Source: Rhodoferax sp. BAB1
GTDB lineage: Bacteria > Pseudomonadota > Gammaproteobacteria > Burkholderiales > Burkholderiaceae_C
Direction of reading: 5' to 3'
DNA: 64,000 bases
NCBI RefSeq assembly: GCF_013334205.1
Contig: NZ_CP054424.1
Coordinates: 578,001-642,000, forward strand
Part shown: positions 25,460 to 33,522 of the stretch, one piece after another
Numbering within the stretch: position 1 is the stretch's first letter
Layout of the letters: each line of letters begins with the position of its first letter
The notes under the pieces: model-generated
Database searches by the model: none
Seen by the model: the letters and a program-made list of their open reading frames with translations, nothing else
What the model was told of the DNA's origin: nothing
Position numbers and translations under genes: made by a program

Positions 25460-26319
25460 CTAGGCCGATTCCAGATGCTAACTATGCAGAGCTCATAGCC
25501 GAAAAAGTTCTGCTGGACGATGGGATCAAAACATTCCCGGTAGATCCGTTTCGCATCGCAGAGAATCGTGAGATCACCGTAAAGGCCGCGCCGCCTACGC
25601 AACCAGGCGTGTCTGGTCTATTGCTCCGCAGTGGAAGCACCTTTGGAATCCTGTATGCCACCGCAATTGCCAGCGTAGGTTTTCAGCGCTTCAGTGTGGC
25701 GCATGAATTGGGCCATTACTTCATGCCCGATCACATCGATGCTGTACTCGGGAGCAAGGTAATGCACGAGTCCCGTTCTGGTGCATCCCCAGACCGGTAT
25801 GAAATAGAAGCAGATGCATTCGCAGCTGCGTTACTGATGCCCAAGGGATTATTTACAAGCGCATTGCGAAAAGCCAATGACGGTCTTGCAGGTATAGAGT
25901 ATCTGGCGGGCTTATGCCAAACGTCCATGCTCGCCACCGCTAATCGGTATGTGGATCACTCCTCGATTCCAGTGGCTGTCGTCGTTAGCGTCGGAGGCCG
26001 CGTAGAGTATTGCAAGATGTCACCGGCTTTCAAGGAATTCCGTGGCTTAGATTGGCCACAACGAAATACGCCGATACCAAAAGGCTCTGTCACGGCAGAT
26101 ATGAACGGTTCAGTTGGGCGCATTGCAGCAGCAGAACGCGACGAGATGACGGGCAGCCTTCAGGATTGGTTTGGAGGCCCTTATGACCTTGAGATAACTG
26201 AGGAAGTCAAAGGACTCGGCACATATGGGAAGACGCTTACGATTCTCACTCTGGATACGTTTGCCGACGAAGTCGAGGATGAGGCTCCATCTAGGTGGCC
26301 AGCGCCACGGTTCCGTTAA
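25456..26319 (+). CDS. ImmA/IrrE-family metallopeptidase
   Basis: 287 residues from a GTG that overlaps the XRE stop. The zinc motif HELGH (83-87) and the downstream EIEADAFAAALLMP (about 116-129), with the third ligand Glu, define the family. The C-terminal third is probably sensory or structural. Known relatives cleave XRE repressors to switch on mobile elements or stress genes. Here the predicted substrate is the adjacent XRE protein, which would derepress the divergent ubiquitin-like operon. Confidence 0.85.
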   Translation: MTRPIPDANYAELIAEKVLLDDGIKTFPVDPFRIAENREITVKAAPPTQPGVSGLLLRSGSTFGILYATAIASVGFQRFSVAHELGHYFMPDHIDAVLGSKVMHESRSGASPDRYEIEADAFAAALLMPKGLFTSALRKANDGLAGIEYLAGLCQTSMLATANRYVDHSSIPVAVVVSVGGRVEYCKMSPAFKEFRGLDWPQRNTPIPKGSVTADMNGSVGRIAAAERDEMTGSLQDWFGGPYDLEITEEVKGLGTYGKTLTILTLDTFADEVEDEAPSRWPAPRFR

Positions 26320-26854
26320 AGCTCAAGTGGGTGCCGGCCTGATCTGGCTGTGCCATCTGAAGCGGTGTAGGGAATACAGTGAGAAAAGAGGATTGGTGCC
26401 GCTAGCGGCCACTTTGTGCTGAACGGCACAATCACCAAGCTCTGGTCCTCTGCTCACCAGCCGCTCCGCCTCCAGTTTGCATTCAAGTGTGAATCGTGCG
26501 AGCGTATCTTCTTCGTCGCTTCTCTCCTTGCCAAATTTGTCCGCAACGGGGTAGGAGTGCCTGCTGGCAACGCCGGCCAAGTGATCGTTCAAATCAGACT
26601 GCCCAATGCGGCGGCCGACATACCTCGGTTAGCGGACACGGCTCCAGTTAATTGCGGTCAATTCTGACGACCGATCTGAGGCCAGAACAGGACGCCCAGG
26701 CGTTCCACCTGACCGGCAGCAATCGCTGCTGAGCCGACATGAGTTATGCAGAGGTGGAAGTCCGCAACGGGGGGCGATGGCCGACGTTCCCTAAATGTCT
26801 CCCTTGGCTAGATTCCGCTTGGCGAGTCATTGTCAATCCCGCAAAGGGGAGTGG
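26320..26854. other. 535-bp region without a supported gene
   Basis: Between the ImmA/IrrE gene and the truncated nuclease gene. Short frames on both strands lack ribosome sites and recognisable features. It probably contains the degraded remainder of neighbouring genes, including sequence where the nuclease gene should continue. Confidence 0.4.
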
Positions 26855-27034
26855 TTAGGCCTGAGACTTCTCTGGGGCGTCAATCCCAGCCAGGCGAACC
26901 TTGTGCTGGACCTTGCTGGCATCGAGAACCGTGATGGTGTCGCCATCAGCGACGTGGACAACGCGGCCGCTAATGATCTCTGCCTGGCTGGGCGAGGCCA
27001 GAAGCGCGAGAACCAGGAGCAGGAGCGCGCGCAT
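26855..27034 (-). pseudogene. Truncated thermonuclease (SNase-like) homologue
   Basis: 59 residues. A signal peptide (MRALLLLVLALLASPSQA) is followed by ISGRVVHVADGDTITV and KVRLAGIDAPEKSQA, the N-terminal strand and active-site region of staphylococcal-nuclease-like proteins, then a stop. A complete enzyme needs about 100 more residues, and I do not find them in the next few hundred bases. It lies 13 bp downstream of the right HTH copy on the same strand. Confidence 0.75.
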
Positions 27035-27047
27035 AAGTCAGTGCAGT

Positions 27048-27476
27048 TCAGGCCTTGGCCAGACGTGCGGCTGCACCGCGCTTGCCCAGCTTGCGCACTT
27101 CAGCGATGCCTTGCAGCTGGCTGGCCCGGGGTTTGGATTGCCCCTTCTCCCAGTGGTAGACGGTTTGCTGAGTGACGTCGAGCAGCTTGCCCATATCTGC
27201 AGCGGATAGGCCGAGCTTTTGGCGCAGCGTGGCGAACCCACCGGCACGGAAACGCAGCTGGGGACTTTCAACCGTCTTATCAGTCGCTGCGGCAACGGGC
27301 TTGCTCTTGCGCAGCTTGGCGATCAGGCGGTCTTGTTCGGCCAGACGCCGCTTGAGCGCGGCGATGTCGCTTCGGTACTGGGTTGATGCCTTCTTCAGGG
27401 CTTGGGTTTCGGTGCGGATCTCTTTGCGGGCGATACGTGAGATTTCTGATTTCAGAAAGCTGGCGAGGTTGACCAT
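27048..27476 (-). CDS. HTH protein with N-terminal coiled coil (right copy of a flanking pair)
   Basis: 142 residues, clearly paralogous to the 20627-21073 protein over the whole length: SEISRIARKEIRTETQALKK, RLAEQDRLIAKLR, then LRQKLGLSAADMGKLLDVTQ and TVYHWEKGQSKPR. It is oriented towards the left copy. The same TTAAGATGG motif lies 37 nt upstream (complement at 27505-27513). Predicted DNA-binding regulator; target unknown. Confidence 0.75.
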   Translation of the reverse strand: MVNLASFLKSEISRIARKEIRTETQALKKASTQYRSDIAALKRRLAEQDRLIAKLRKSKPVAAATDKTVESPQLRFRAGGFATLRQKLGLSAADMGKLLDVTQQTVYHWEKGQSKPRASQLQGIAEVRKLGKRGAAARLAKA

Positions 27477-27574
27477 AGCGGTTTTGGTTGTTGTAAAGGC
27501 CGTGCCATCTTAAAAAGCCTTGGGCATCTCCGTATGCTGAAGACTAGATACGCTTATGCTTCAGAAGTGGTGCT

Positions 27575-27757
27575 TCAGGCACTTATTCCATCTGATTCAG
27601 GAAACACGACCTCAACTACGACACCGGCGCCTGTAGGGTTGGCTTTGATCGTGAGGGTTGCCCCATGTCGTGTGGCAATCTCACTTGCAATGGAAAGTCC
27701 GAGGCCGCAGCCATCGTTCGACCGCATTGCTCGCAGGTGTTGATGTCCAGTACGCAT
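27575..27757 (-). pseudogene. C-terminal fragment of a sensor histidine kinase
   Basis: 60 residues containing the ATP-binding G box (DGCGLGLSIASEIATRHGATL) and the last strands of a HATPase domain (GAGVVVEVVFPE). All upstream kinase domains are missing and there is no plausible start, so this is the 3' end of a truncated gene. Confidence 0.65.
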
Positions 27758-27801
27758 CAGGCCGGTTCAACGATTAGTCGTGAATCTTTAAAGAGTTTCA
27801 C

Positions 27802-28110
27802 TCAATCTTGCTCTCTAGACGCACGTGCCCGTTGGCGGGGCGATATAGATTTCAGCATCTGCAGCGGACTGATGGTGACCGTCGGCTGCAGCATTGAGAT
27901 CCAATCCGTCCTTTCCATGGCCTTTAGGACCCGCACCAGAGTCTCGACCGTGGCTCCTTTCCCGCCCTCAAGATTGCGCACCGCTGTACGGGATACACCA
28001 GCATCCCGGGCCAGCGCTTCCTGGGATAAGTTCCGTAGCAATCGAGCAGCACGGATTTGCTCACCCAACGTTACTTCGAGCTCGGCCGGCGTAGAGAGAT
28101 CTTTTGCCAT
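27802..28110 (-). CDS. XRE-family regulator (HipB-like)
   Basis: 102 residues with an HTH at about 14-70 (LGEQIRAARLLRNLSQEALARDAGVSRTAVRNLEGGKGATVETLVRVLKAM). It looks like the antitoxin/regulator type usually followed by HipA, but no hipA follows here; the gene ends 45 bp before the kinase fragment. Two 22-bp operator-like sites lie upstream. Confidence 0.7.
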   Translation of the reverse strand: MAKDLSTPAELEVTLGEQIRAARLLRNLSQEALARDAGVSRTAVRNLEGGKGATVETLVRVLKAMERTDWISMLQPTVTISPLQMLKSISPRQRARASREQD

Positions 28111-28145
28111 GGGTTGAACAATAGATCGATTTAGGACTTGATGCT

Positions 28146-28207
28146 ATTGGCTTTCTTTAAGACCAATATAGGATATTTTAGGCTTATTGGTCTCTATTAG
28201 AACCAAA
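28146..28207. promoter_or_regulatory. Pair of ATTGG-N12-CCAAT operator-like sites
   Basis: ATTGG-N12-CCAAT (28146-28167) and ATTGG-N12-CCAAA (28186-28207), 40 bp apart centre to centre, in an A/T-rich region upstream of the XRE gene ending at 28110. Probably its autoregulatory sites. Confidence 0.55.
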
Positions 28208-28277
28208 ATTCCAGAACGATAAAAGCGGGCCAGGCGACGTCGATAGGCCATAGCCGCTTGTCTAATATAGTGGACAA

Positions 28278-28454
28278 ATGAGCTCGCATGACTCACTTAG
28301 CGTTCTTGACCGCCAATCACTTTTACAGCTTGGTGACCGTCTCAAGCGGTTGCGTAAAGCCCGAGGCTTTGGCACGGTCGAGATGGCCAAACGAGCCGGG
28401 GTCTCACGCACGACGCTGACCGCCGTCGAGTCGGGTTGCCTGATCATGCACTAG
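28278..28454 (+). pseudogene. N-terminal XRE fragment cut off at a recombination junction
   Basis: 58 residues from ATG 28278: LLQLGDRLKRLRKARGF..VEMAKRAGVSRTTLTAVESG is most of an HTH domain. The frame ends within 20 bases of the point where sequence coding for the MmeI-like methylase C terminus begins (about 28437). The two genes appear to have been joined by a deletion. Confidence 0.65.
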
Positions 28455-29107
28455 CTGTTGTAGCCAGAGAAGACGAATGCACCTTCGGAATACTACAGTC
28501 TCGATTTCACCGTGTCTGGTCTCTTAGGCTTGGTACCTCTCTCGAGGATCGCCCCAGATATACGCCAACGACGTGCTTTGAGACATTTCCGTTTCCTATT
28601 GGTCTCACACCTGCAGACACCTCAAATCAGGAGACGGAGACTGCCGAAGGAGCCACTATTCCTGTTGGACTGCGTCCCTCCATCAAGACTAAAGCTATAC
28701 GTGTTGCCCGGGCTGCCAATCGCCTTTACGAGCTCCGGGAGCGATGGATTAACCCGCGGGAATGGACCATCGCGGTTCCCGAGGGCGTCCCTATCGGGAT
28801 GACCGCTTCACCTTATCCCGACAGAATCGTTGATCGCCCAGGACTCTCTGCGGAAGATTCAAAAGAATTGAGTCGGCGTACGATGACAAATCTTTACAAC
28901 ACATTCCCTGACTGGTTGCGATCAGTGCATGAGGAGTTAGATCAAGCAGTCGCGGCATGCTATGGCTTCGAGTATGACCCATCGCATTCCGATGAACACG
29001 TCCTAACGGCTTTACTTCGAGAGAATAAATCTCGTAGCTTGTCGTCAAAACGGGGGGGCGATTCGCTTCCGGCGGAAGGAGGGGGACGCAGATTTCGTAT
29101 GAATTGA
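28437..29107 (+). pseudogene. C-terminal fragment of an MmeI-like DNA methyltransferase (Type IIG/class I)
   Basis: About 223 residues: TFGILQSRFHRVWSLRLGTSL, RPRYTPTTCFETFPFP, AANRLYELRERWINPREW and LYNTFPDWLRSVHEELDQAV are characteristic of the C-terminal target-recognition and helical-spacer part of MmeI-type enzymes. The nuclease, SAM-binding and NPPY parts are missing. The 5' end fuses into the XRE fragment. Confidence 0.75.
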
Positions 29108-29153
29108 CAGTCCTTCTTGCGTACAGGGAAAAGTCTTTCATGTTTTAAGAAAA

Positions 29154-29193
29154 GAAGCCATGAACTAGCCCCTAAGGGCTTGTCCATGGCTTC
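29154..29193. terminator. Long composite hairpin downstream of the methylase fragment
   Basis: The outer stem GAAGCCATG (29154-29162) pairs perfectly with CATGGCTTC (29185-29193); the inner stem AGCCC/GGGCT lies at 29167-29180. There is only a short A/T stretch afterwards, so it may be a bidirectional terminator or a structural repeat rather than a classical rho-independent terminator. Confidence 0.45.
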
Positions 29194-29256
29194 AAATTGG
29201 CAGAAAACCGGCCTAGGTTGACTTGAGAATGTTACTAAACCCGGTTTCCCGGCTCT

Positions 29257-29324
29257 GTTTCATCCTGAAGTGGCAAGAGTTTCAACTTATCGGTCAAAAG
29301 TTTCATCTTTACTGTCAACCCACA
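29257..29324. mobile_element. Transposon-end-like tandem repeats (candidate right border of the island)
   Basis: Three imperfect 21-22-bp units, each starting GTTTCA and ending near G(G)TCAA/GGCAA (29257-29278, 29279-29299, 29300-29320), then a terminus that reads 5'-TGTGGGTTGACAG on the minus strand (from 29324). Multiple end-proximal binding repeats plus a 5'-TGT tip are typical of elements moved by Mu/TnsB-type transposases. No transposase gene is in the window. GC-rich core sequence begins directly afterwards with the nrdJ stop at 29344. Confidence 0.5.
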
Positions 29325-29343
29325 GTCTCGCCCGATCAGTGTT

Positions 29344-32300
29344 TCAGCCGCACTGCCCCACGTAGCCGCAGGCGGTGCAGAAGTCGCAGCCGTCCTTCTT
29401 GATGACGGTGGGGTTGCCGCACTCGGGGCAGGGGCGCCCGGCCATGGCGGCGGGTTCCTCGCCTTCGGCGTGTTCGCCCGGGCTCTCCAGCACGCCCATC
29501 TCGCGCAGCGGGTAACCCTGCTCGTCCAGCACGCCCAGCATGGCGTAGCGGTGGATGATGAGGCGTGCCAGGTAGGCCACGGTGGAGGGCCAGGTCTGCT
29601 GGCGGCGTTCGCCGTGCGGCAGGCCGGGCACGAAGGCCATGAACTGGCCCAGGGGCTCGGCGTAGTTCAGCAGCTTGCGCAGCTTCATGCCGATCCAGGC
29701 CGGGTCCACCACGCGCATGTCCAGCGAGAGGATGCGTGCCAGTCCGTCGAGCGCGCGCGGGTAGTTGCCCGAGAAGCCCACGGCGCAGGGCCGCGTGACG
29801 CTGCCGCCTTCGGGCGCGGGCAGGGTGACCTCCTTGAGCGTGAGCGTGAAGGCCTCGCCCGTGGCCGGGTTGTCGATGTCCACCGCCCAGGCCAGCGTGC
29901 CCGAGGGGCCGGTCAGCGGCTCCTCGCGGCTGAACATGGCGTCCAGCACCGGCGTGGGCGCGGCCTGCGTGCGTTCGCGCCACACGCCCAGCTGCTCGCA
30001 GCGCCAGCGGACCACGGCGGCCGTGGCGGCCACCACGCCGGGGAAGAGGCGACGCTCGCCGTGCGGGGGGAAAGGCATTTCGAAGGAGCGCTCTTCCGCC
30101 ACCGTGGCCAGCGCGTCGAGCTTGAGGCGCAGCCAGGCCGGGTCGTTGGCGCGCAGGTCCATGGACAGGGTCTTGGCCAGCGCGCCCAGGCCGCGCGGCT
30201 GCTCGGCGCCGTTGACCCAGACCTCGAAGGGCTGGGGCGGTCCGCCTTCCTCGCCCGGCAGTTCACCCACGAAGAGTGCGAACTCGCCATAGGGGTGGTG
30301 CACCATGAAGCTCCAGGCCAGGTTGCCGCCGGGCAGCTCGGGCCGGCCCGGCCAGCGCAGCGAAGACAGCACGGGCGCGGGCAGGCGCTCCAGTGCCAGG
30401 CGCCGGTTGGCATCGTCCAGCTGCAGCGGTGCGGCCGTGGGTGTCACGCTGAGCACCGAGCCCAGAACGCTGTTGGGCCGGTAGGTGGCCAGACCCTTGA
30501 GCCCGGCTTTCCAGGCCTGCAGGTAGAGGTCCTGGAAATCGGCATAGGGGTAGTCGGCCGGCACGTTGACGGTCTTGGAGATGGCGGTGTCGATGCAGGG
30601 TGCCACCGCGGCCACCATGGCTGCGTGGTCCTGCGCGCTCATCTCCAGCGCGGTGACGAAGGCGGGGCTGAGCGGCGCGGCCTCGCCCTTGAGGTGGCGG
30701 TACAGGCGCCAGGCGTGGTCCTCCACCGCGTATTCCTTCAGGCTGCCGTCGGGCATGCGCTTCTTGCGCGTGTAGTGCCAGCTGAAGGCTGGCTCGATGC
30801 CGTTGCTGGCGTTGTCGGCAAAGGCCAGGCTGATGGTGCCGGTGGGGGCGATGGATAGCAGGTGCGAATTGCGCAGGCCCTGCTTGCGGATCTTGTCCTT
30901 CAGTGCGGTGGGCAGGCGCGAGGCAAAGCGCGGGCTGCTCAGGTACAGGTCGGCATTGAACAGCGGGAAGGCACCGCGCTCGCGCGCCAGTTCGCTGGAG
31001 GCGTCGTAGGCCGCATCGCGCATGGTCTCCGAGATTCGGCGCGCCATCTCGCGCGCGGGCTGGCTGTCGTAGCGCAGGCCCAGCATCACCAGCGCATCAC
31101 CCAGGCCGGTAAAGCCCAGGCCCACGCGGCGCTTGTTGCGCATCTCCTGCTCCTGCTGCGGTAGCGGCCAGACGGTCACGTCGAGCACGTTGTCCAGCAT
31201 GCGCGTGGCGGTACGGCACAGGTCCGCAAAGCCGGTGAAGTCGAAGTGGACCTTGTCGTCGAAGGGGTCGCGCACGAAGCGCGTCAAGTCAATTGAACCG
31301 AGGCAGCAGCAACCGTAGGGGGGCAGGGGTTGCTCGGCGCAGTTGTGGACGTACAGGCCATTGGCGTCGAAGGCGTGCAGGTCGGCGATTGTGACGTCAA
31401 AGACGGGCTCAGTGCCGTCGTTCTCCAGGGACTCGACGGTGGCGACAAACCGTTCACGGTTCAGTTGCCGTTTGTAGCTGCCCAGCAGCGTGGACAGCCT
31501 CTCGGACTTGGCCGTATCGGCAAAGCCGATACGTTCGGCATAGACGGTCAGGTTGTCTCCGCTGATGACGAGTTCATGCGAGGCCTGTTGCGGGTACTCA
31601 CGCTGGCCGCTCTTGCCGTCGGGCATGAGCGTGATGCCGGCCGGGCGACGTTCACGGTAGAGCGTGCTGTTGATGCCCAGGCGCAACAGCATGCGCTGGG
31701 CTGTTTCGAGCAGGGGCAGGTCGGATTGCGACAGGCGCACGCTCACGCCTTTGTCTTGCGTGCCTTGCACAGAGCCGTCGGCATCGAAGAGGCCGCGCAA
31801 CAAGGCGGCGCAGAATTCGGATGAGCCGGTTTCCATCTGCGGCGTGATGGTCTTGTGCCCGGGCGTGGCGCCCATGGCAAAGGCCAGGTCGCGCAGCGCG
31901 GCAGAGGCCATGCGGCATTCGCCCCGGCTCTCGATTGGGCGCTGCCAGCCGCGGAAGTCGGCACGGTGCGGTAGCGTGCTGATCGCCTGGGCGGCGGCGG
32001 CCATGATGCCGCTGGCGCTGTGGTTCTCCACGCGGGTGTCGCTGCCCACGACCTTGAGCTCCGGCGCCCAGACCGAGAGCACCGCCTTGGTCGCACCCAG
32101 GCGGCCGTCACCAATCAGCAGGCCCAGCAGATAGCCTTCCTGACGGGTGCCATGGCCTTCCCAGCCTTCGAGCGAACGGTGGTTGTTAAGGACGATTTCA
32201 TCGCCAGGCCTGAGTTCGCCTGCCTTGCACCAGTCGCTGTGCGTCTGGTAGCGGGTGCGCTGGGTCACCTTGCGCACCGGGTGATCTGCTGTCAGGCGCA

Positions 32301-33369
32301 GCGTGTGGCCCTCGCTCGTGCGCAGTTGCAAAACGGGCTTGGTGCCGGTTGCAAAAAAACCGGCGGACTCGGACCGATAGGGCTTGCCGTCCACGATGGC
32401 ATCGAAGGGCGTGCCTATCAGTTCGCGCACCTGCCGCGCACCTTGCGACGTCATCACCCAGGTGTCGTCCGTCACGCACGGGTTGGTGCTGGCGATGCTC
32501 TCGCAGTACGAGAGGTTGTTGTCGCGGTTGATGGTGTCGACGAAAAGCACGCCGGGTTCGGCGTGGTCGTAGGTGGAGCGCATCACCTGTTCCCACAGAT
32601 CGCGCGCGCGGATCTTGCGGTAGATCCACAGGCTGCGTTCGCGCTCGAAGTAGGCGCCGGCCTCTTTCTGTGCCATGCCGGCCTCGGCGCGGTGCACCAG
32701 TTCGAACTCACCGTCGTTCACCACGGCCTGCATGAAGGCATCCGTCACGCCCACCGAGATGTTGAAGTTCTTCAGGTCGCCGCTGTCCTTGGCGTGGATG
32801 AACTCCTCGATGTCCGGGTGGTCGCAGCGCAGCACGCCCATCTGCGCGCCGCGCCGGCTGCCGGCGGATTCCACCGTCTCGCAGGAGCGGTCGTACACGC
32901 GCATGTAACTCACCGGGCCCGAAGCGCTGCTCTGCGTGCTGCCCACCCAGGCGCCGCGCGGGCGGATGCGCGAGAAGTCGTAGCCCACGCCGCCGCCGCG
33001 GCGCATGGTCTCGGCCGCCTCCATCAGCGCCACGTAGATGCCGGGGTGGCCCTCGTCGTCGTGCGAGATCGAGTCGCCCACCGGCTGCACGAAGCAGTTG
33101 ATCAGCGTGGCCGTCAGGTCGGTGCCCGCGGCGGACTGGATGCGCCCGGCCGGCAGAAAGCCCTGCTGCAGCGCGTGCAGGAAGCGCCCCTCCCAGTGCT
33201 GGCGTTGTTCGGGCGCCTCCACCTGGGCCAGGGCGTGCGCTACGCGCTGGTTCACCTGCAGGATGCTTTGCTCATCGCCCTTGGCGTACTTTTCCAGCAG
33301 CACTTCCTCGCTGATGCTTTGCGGGGCCAGGGCCTGGAGGGCCGGTGTCGGGTGCGTTGTGTCGCTCAT
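29344..33369 (-). CDS. nrdJ: Adenosylcobalamin-dependent (class II) ribonucleoside-diphosphate reductase, intein-containing
   Basis: 1341 residues from ATG 33369 (SD GGAGAG), of which 379 are an intein. It makes deoxyribonucleotides without oxygen, using B12. Visible features are PAGRIQSAAGTD, RRGGGVGYDFS, the catalytic N-x-C-x-E motif (STNP/CAEQPLPPYG, split by the intein), SIAPTGTISL, and a C-terminal Cys cluster (CPECGNPTVI..CDFCTACGY). The reading-frame start at 33384 is less likely because it lies upstream of the SD. An FNR-like box lies about 140 bp upstream, consistent with anaerobic expression beside a nitrate-respiring gene set. Confidence 0.92.
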   Translation of the reverse strand: MSDTTHPTPALQALAPQSISEEVLLEKYAKGDEQSILQVNQRVAHALAQVEAPEQRQHWEGRFLHALQQGFLPAGRIQSAAGTDLTATLINCFVQPVGDSISHDDEGHPGIYVALMEAAETMRRGGGVGYDFSRIRPRGAWVGSTQSSASGPVSYMRVYDRSCETVESAGSRRGAQMGVLRCDHPDIEEFIHAKDSGDLKNFNISVGVTDAFMQAVVNDGEFELVHRAEAGMAQKEAGAYFERERSLWIYRKIRARDLWEQVMRSTYDHAEPGVLFVDTINRDNNLSYCESIASTNPCVTDDTWVMTSQGARQVRELIGTPFDAIVDGKPYRSESAGFFATGTKPVLQLRTSEGHTLRLTADHPVRKVTQRTRYQTHSDWCKAGELRPGDEIVLNNHRSLEGWEGHGTRQEGYLLGLLIGDGRLGATKAVLSVWAPELKVVGSDTRVENHSASGIMAAAAQAISTLPHRADFRGWQRPIESRGECRMASAALRDLAFAMGATPGHKTITPQMETGSSEFCAALLRGLFDADGSVQGTQDKGVSVRLSQSDLPLLETAQRMLLRLGINSTLYRERRPAGITLMPDGKSGQREYPQQASHELVISGDNLTVYAERIGFADTAKSERLSTLLGSYKRQLNRERFVATVESLENDGTEPVFDVTIADLHAFDANGLYVHNCAEQPLPPYGCCCLGSIDLTRFVRDPFDDKVHFDFTGFADLCRTATRMLDNVLDVTVWPLPQQEQEMRNKRRVGLGFTGLGDALVMLGLRYDSQPAREMARRISETMRDAAYDASSELARERGAFPLFNADLYLSSPRFASRLPTALKDKIRKQGLRNSHLLSIAPTGTISLAFADNASNGIEPAFSWHYTRKKRMPDGSLKEYAVEDHAWRLYRHLKGEAAPLSPAFVTALEMSAQDHAAMVAAVAPCIDTAISKTVNVPADYPYADFQDLYLQAWKAGLKGLATYRPNSVLGSVLSVTPTAAPLQLDDANRRLALERLPAPVLSSLRWPGRPELPGGNLAWSFMVHHPYGEFALFVGELPGEEGGPPQPFEVWVNGAEQPRGLGALAKTLSMDLRANDPAWLRLKLDALATVAEERSFEMPFPPHGERRLFPGVVAATAAVVRWRCEQLGVWRERTQAAPTPVLDAMFSREEPLTGPSGTLAWAVDIDNPATGEAFTLTLKEVTLPAPEGGSVTRPCAVGFSGNYPRALDGLARILSLDMRVVDPAWIGMKLRKLLNYAEPLGQFMAFVPGLPHGERRQQTWPSTVAYLARLIIHRYAMLGVLDEQGYPLREMGVLESPGEHAEGEEPAAMAGRPCPECGNPTVIKKDGCDFCTACGYVGQCG
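31342..32478 (-). other. Intein with LAGLIDADG homing endonuclease inserted in NrdJ
   Basis: 379 residues (NrdJ residues 298-676), in frame. It begins with Cys1 (CVTDDTWVMTS), has the splicing block B TxxH (LTADHPVRK), two LAGLIDADG helices (LLGLLIGDGRL and LLRGLFDADGSV) and ends with block G (FDANGLYVHN), the last His-Asn followed by extein Cys+1. The insertion point is immediately before the cysteine of the reductase N-x-C-x-E motif, so activity depends on splicing. Both endonuclease motifs keep their acidic residue, so the homing enzyme may be active. Confidence 0.92.
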
Positions 33370-33505
33370 GAGAAATCTCTCCATGTCTGTTTGGACAGGA
33401 TGCTAGGAGGAGTGCCGGCACGCGGGTTTGACCTGTCACAAACCCTGGTCTCATGCAGGCAAGGCGTTGTTTCGAGGGGAACGCACTTGCCAGTGTGGCA
33501 TGGTC

Positions 33506-33519
33506 TTGAGGAAAATCAA
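33506..33519. promoter_or_regulatory. FNR/DNR-like box between nrdJ and a divergent small gene
   Basis: TTGAG-GAAA-ATCAA differs from the TTGAT-N4-ATCAA consensus at one base. It sits 4 nt before the ATG at 33523, overlapping that gene's ribosome site, and 137 bp upstream of the nrdJ start. It is more plausibly positioned to activate nrdJ than the divergent gene. Confidence 0.55.
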
Positions 33520-33522
33520 GCC

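Noticed and set aside
29257..29320. Short CRISPR array
   Set aside because: The 21-22-bp units are directly adjacent, imperfect and have no spacers; no cas gene is near. A transposon end fits better.
32020..33522. Long N-terminal extension of the gene ending at 33906
   Set aside because: It runs antisense to nrdJ and its intein; the real start is ATG 33523, next to a ribosome-site-like TTGAGGA.
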